Below are positions 63,301 through 64,000 of a stretch of DNA of 64,000 nt, piece by piece (the stretch's first letter is position 1; each line of letters begins with the position of its first letter). Where the stretch lies: contig NC_079881.1 of NCBI RefSeq assembly GCF_029227915.1, positions 3,348,001-3,412,000 of the forward strand. Reading direction: 5' to 3'. The notes under the pieces were generated by a model. That model did no database searches. It was not told where the DNA came from and worked only from the letters and a program-made list of their open reading frames with translations. The translations under genes were made by a program, and so were the position numbers. This DNA comes from Hydractinia symbiolongicarpus. Its lineage: Eukaryota; Cnidaria; Hydrozoa; Anthoathecata; Hydractiniidae.

Positions 63301-64000
63301 TTTTTGAAACTTTCTCTATTTCTTCAACGCGCGATAACGGCTAGGATTGGTCCCACAGTAAAAAATGACTTATTTCTCTAAATTTTTAAATAAAGCGCTA
63401 CCACAGCGCCCAGTGTAATCGCTGAGTTCCGGCAATCATGTCAAATTAGAAGAATGTTGTTTCCTGGAGTTCAATTGTCTCATTTATCACATTAATCAGG
63501 TCACAGTCCAAAATCAATTCAACTAAGACCCACTGTCAATCGTTTCACTGTTAAAAGCGATACCATCTAGTAATAACGGAAAAATATCACTAAACACATG
63601 TTTGTACGAATATGTGACGCAGCCATTGTAACTCAAACGGATTGATACTGTTAGAAAGTCAATGAAATGTTGTTTTTGAAACTTTCTCTATTTCTTCAGC
63701 GCGCACTAACAACTCAGATTGGTCCCACAGTAAAAAATGACTTATTTATCTAAATTTTTAAATAAAGCGCTACCACAACACCCAGTGTAATCGCTGAGTT
63801 CCAGTAATCATTTCAAATTAAGAAGATTGTTATCCCTTGGAGTCCAATTGGCTCACTTATCACATTAATCAGGTCACAGTCCAAAATCAATTCATCTAAG
63901 ACCCACAGTCAATCGTTTCACTGTTAAAAGCGATACCACCTTGTAATATCGGAAAAATATCACTAAACACATGTTGGTACGAATATGTGACGCAACCATT
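60342..64000. repeat. Domain 5 unit 3, cut by window end
   Basis: Starts: 60342, 60713, 61086, 61459, 61831, 62204, 62576, 62948, 63321 and 63693. The run E F B A I B C D at 60713-63692 parallels E F B C/D I B C D at 56619-59598 with an offset of 4093-4094 bp (11 monomers). The final A monomer stops after 308 bp at the window edge, so the array continues. Confidence 0.86.

Larger units (their letters stand above)
1..64000. repeat. Satellite array, ~373-bp monomer, 172 copies
   Basis: The entire window is a head-to-tail tandem array of one satellite monomer. Every copy carries the same ordered landmarks: a cttcagcg/cttcaacg start, ggattggtcccacagt, an AT-rich block around aaatttttaaat, gcgctaccacagcgccc, aagaatg-T run-ctggagt, tcccacagtcaatcg, tagtaatatc, ggtacgaatatgtgac, and tagtttttgaaac. 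Measured start-to-start spacing is 367-374 bp, mostly 371-374; 171 complete monomers span 63692 bp, a mean of 372.5 bp. All copies share one orientation and no other sequence is inserted. Hand-counted GC of the monomer at 2240 is about 37%. Stops occur in all frames, so there is no coding capacity. The array runs off both window ends. A near-dinucleosomal monomer and HOR structure are typical of eukaryotic centromeric or pericentromeric satellites; that location is inferred. The phase point is arbitrary. Confidence 0.98.
47684..64000. repeat. Domain 5: 17-monomer arrangement (~6.33 kb)
   Basis: Adding types X (ggtcccgcag, gtgttccggcaatc), E (ggctatgattgg, caatcttgtc), F (gggttggtcccacagcac), G (tttagcgcgcc), H (ggctacgattgg) and I (gaagctttctc before it, ttatttccc), the order is: X E F/B C A E B A E F B C D A D G H (47684-54011); X E/B C E F B A E F B C/D I B C D G H (54012-60341); X E F B A I B C D A (60342-64000). 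X starts are 47684, 54012 and 60342, spacings 6328 and 6330 bp, seventeen monomers each. Ends of the first two units are colinear, but their interiors are shuffled, so the equal length partly reflects compensating gains and losses. Confidence 0.88.

Noticed and set aside
1-64000. CRISPR array
   Set aside because: The repeat is ~373 bp with no short repeat/unique spacer alternation, no leader and no cas genes; unit-to-unit variation is substitution-like.
1-64000. CENP-B box (core nTTCGnnnnAnnCGGGn)
   Set aside because: I looked for the core on both strands in the main monomer types. TTCG/CGAA occurrences (ttttcgtggag in r1, gtacgaatatg in all) lack the CGGG/CCCG partner at the right spacing.
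1-64000. Identification as a named satellite (for example a beetle ~360-bp or Drosophila 359-bp family)
   Set aside because: Only the length is similar; I could not match the sequence to any family from memory, so naming one would be a guess.

Overview
The whole window is one uninterrupted satellite-DNA array. A non-coding monomer of about 372-373 bp (observed spacing 367-374 bp, about 37% GC in the one monomer counted by hand) is repeated head-to-tail in a single orientation from base 1 to base 64000. Using the recurring tcttcagcg-type motif as an arbitrary phase point, I place 172 monomer starts, at 1, 374, 748 ... 63321, 63693; the last copy is cut by the window end. I found no gene, RNA gene, transposon, microsatellite or non-satellite spacer. 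The few short open frames lie inside monomers, and two of them are the same frame in duplicated copies.

This points to centromeric or pericentromeric heterochromatin of a eukaryote. CpG is only mildly depleted, if at all (rough observed/expected 0.7-1.0 in two hand-counted monomers), which argues against a heavily CpG-methylated vertebrate or plant genome and fits an invertebrate better. I do not recognise the satellite family and do not name a species.

Monomers fall into recognisable sequence types, and the order of types divides the array into five domains. Domain 1 (1-10440) is an 11-12-monomer higher-order repeat (HOR) in about 2.3 copies. Domain 2 (10441-18619) is a scrambled 4-5-monomer arrangement marked by a 5-bp deletion variant. 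Domain 3 (18620-37261) is an 8-9-monomer HOR (3355 bp) containing a nested 3-monomer insertion, an 8-monomer (2984 bp) tandem duplication and a terminal 3-monomer tandem. Domain 4 (37262-47683) is a very regular 4-monomer HOR of exactly 1489 bp in five consecutive copies. Domain 5 (47684-64000) is a 17-monomer (6.33 kb) arrangement with shuffled interior and additional segmental copies at offsets of 5956 and 4094 bp.

The architecture is what repeated in-register unequal exchange would leave. Hybrid monomers sit where HOR copies differ, always keeping the roughly 373-bp register. Within the monomer several short dyad symmetries recur, including an 18/20 palindrome in some types. The window is therefore best read as a layered record of satellite amplification, not as a gene-bearing locus.
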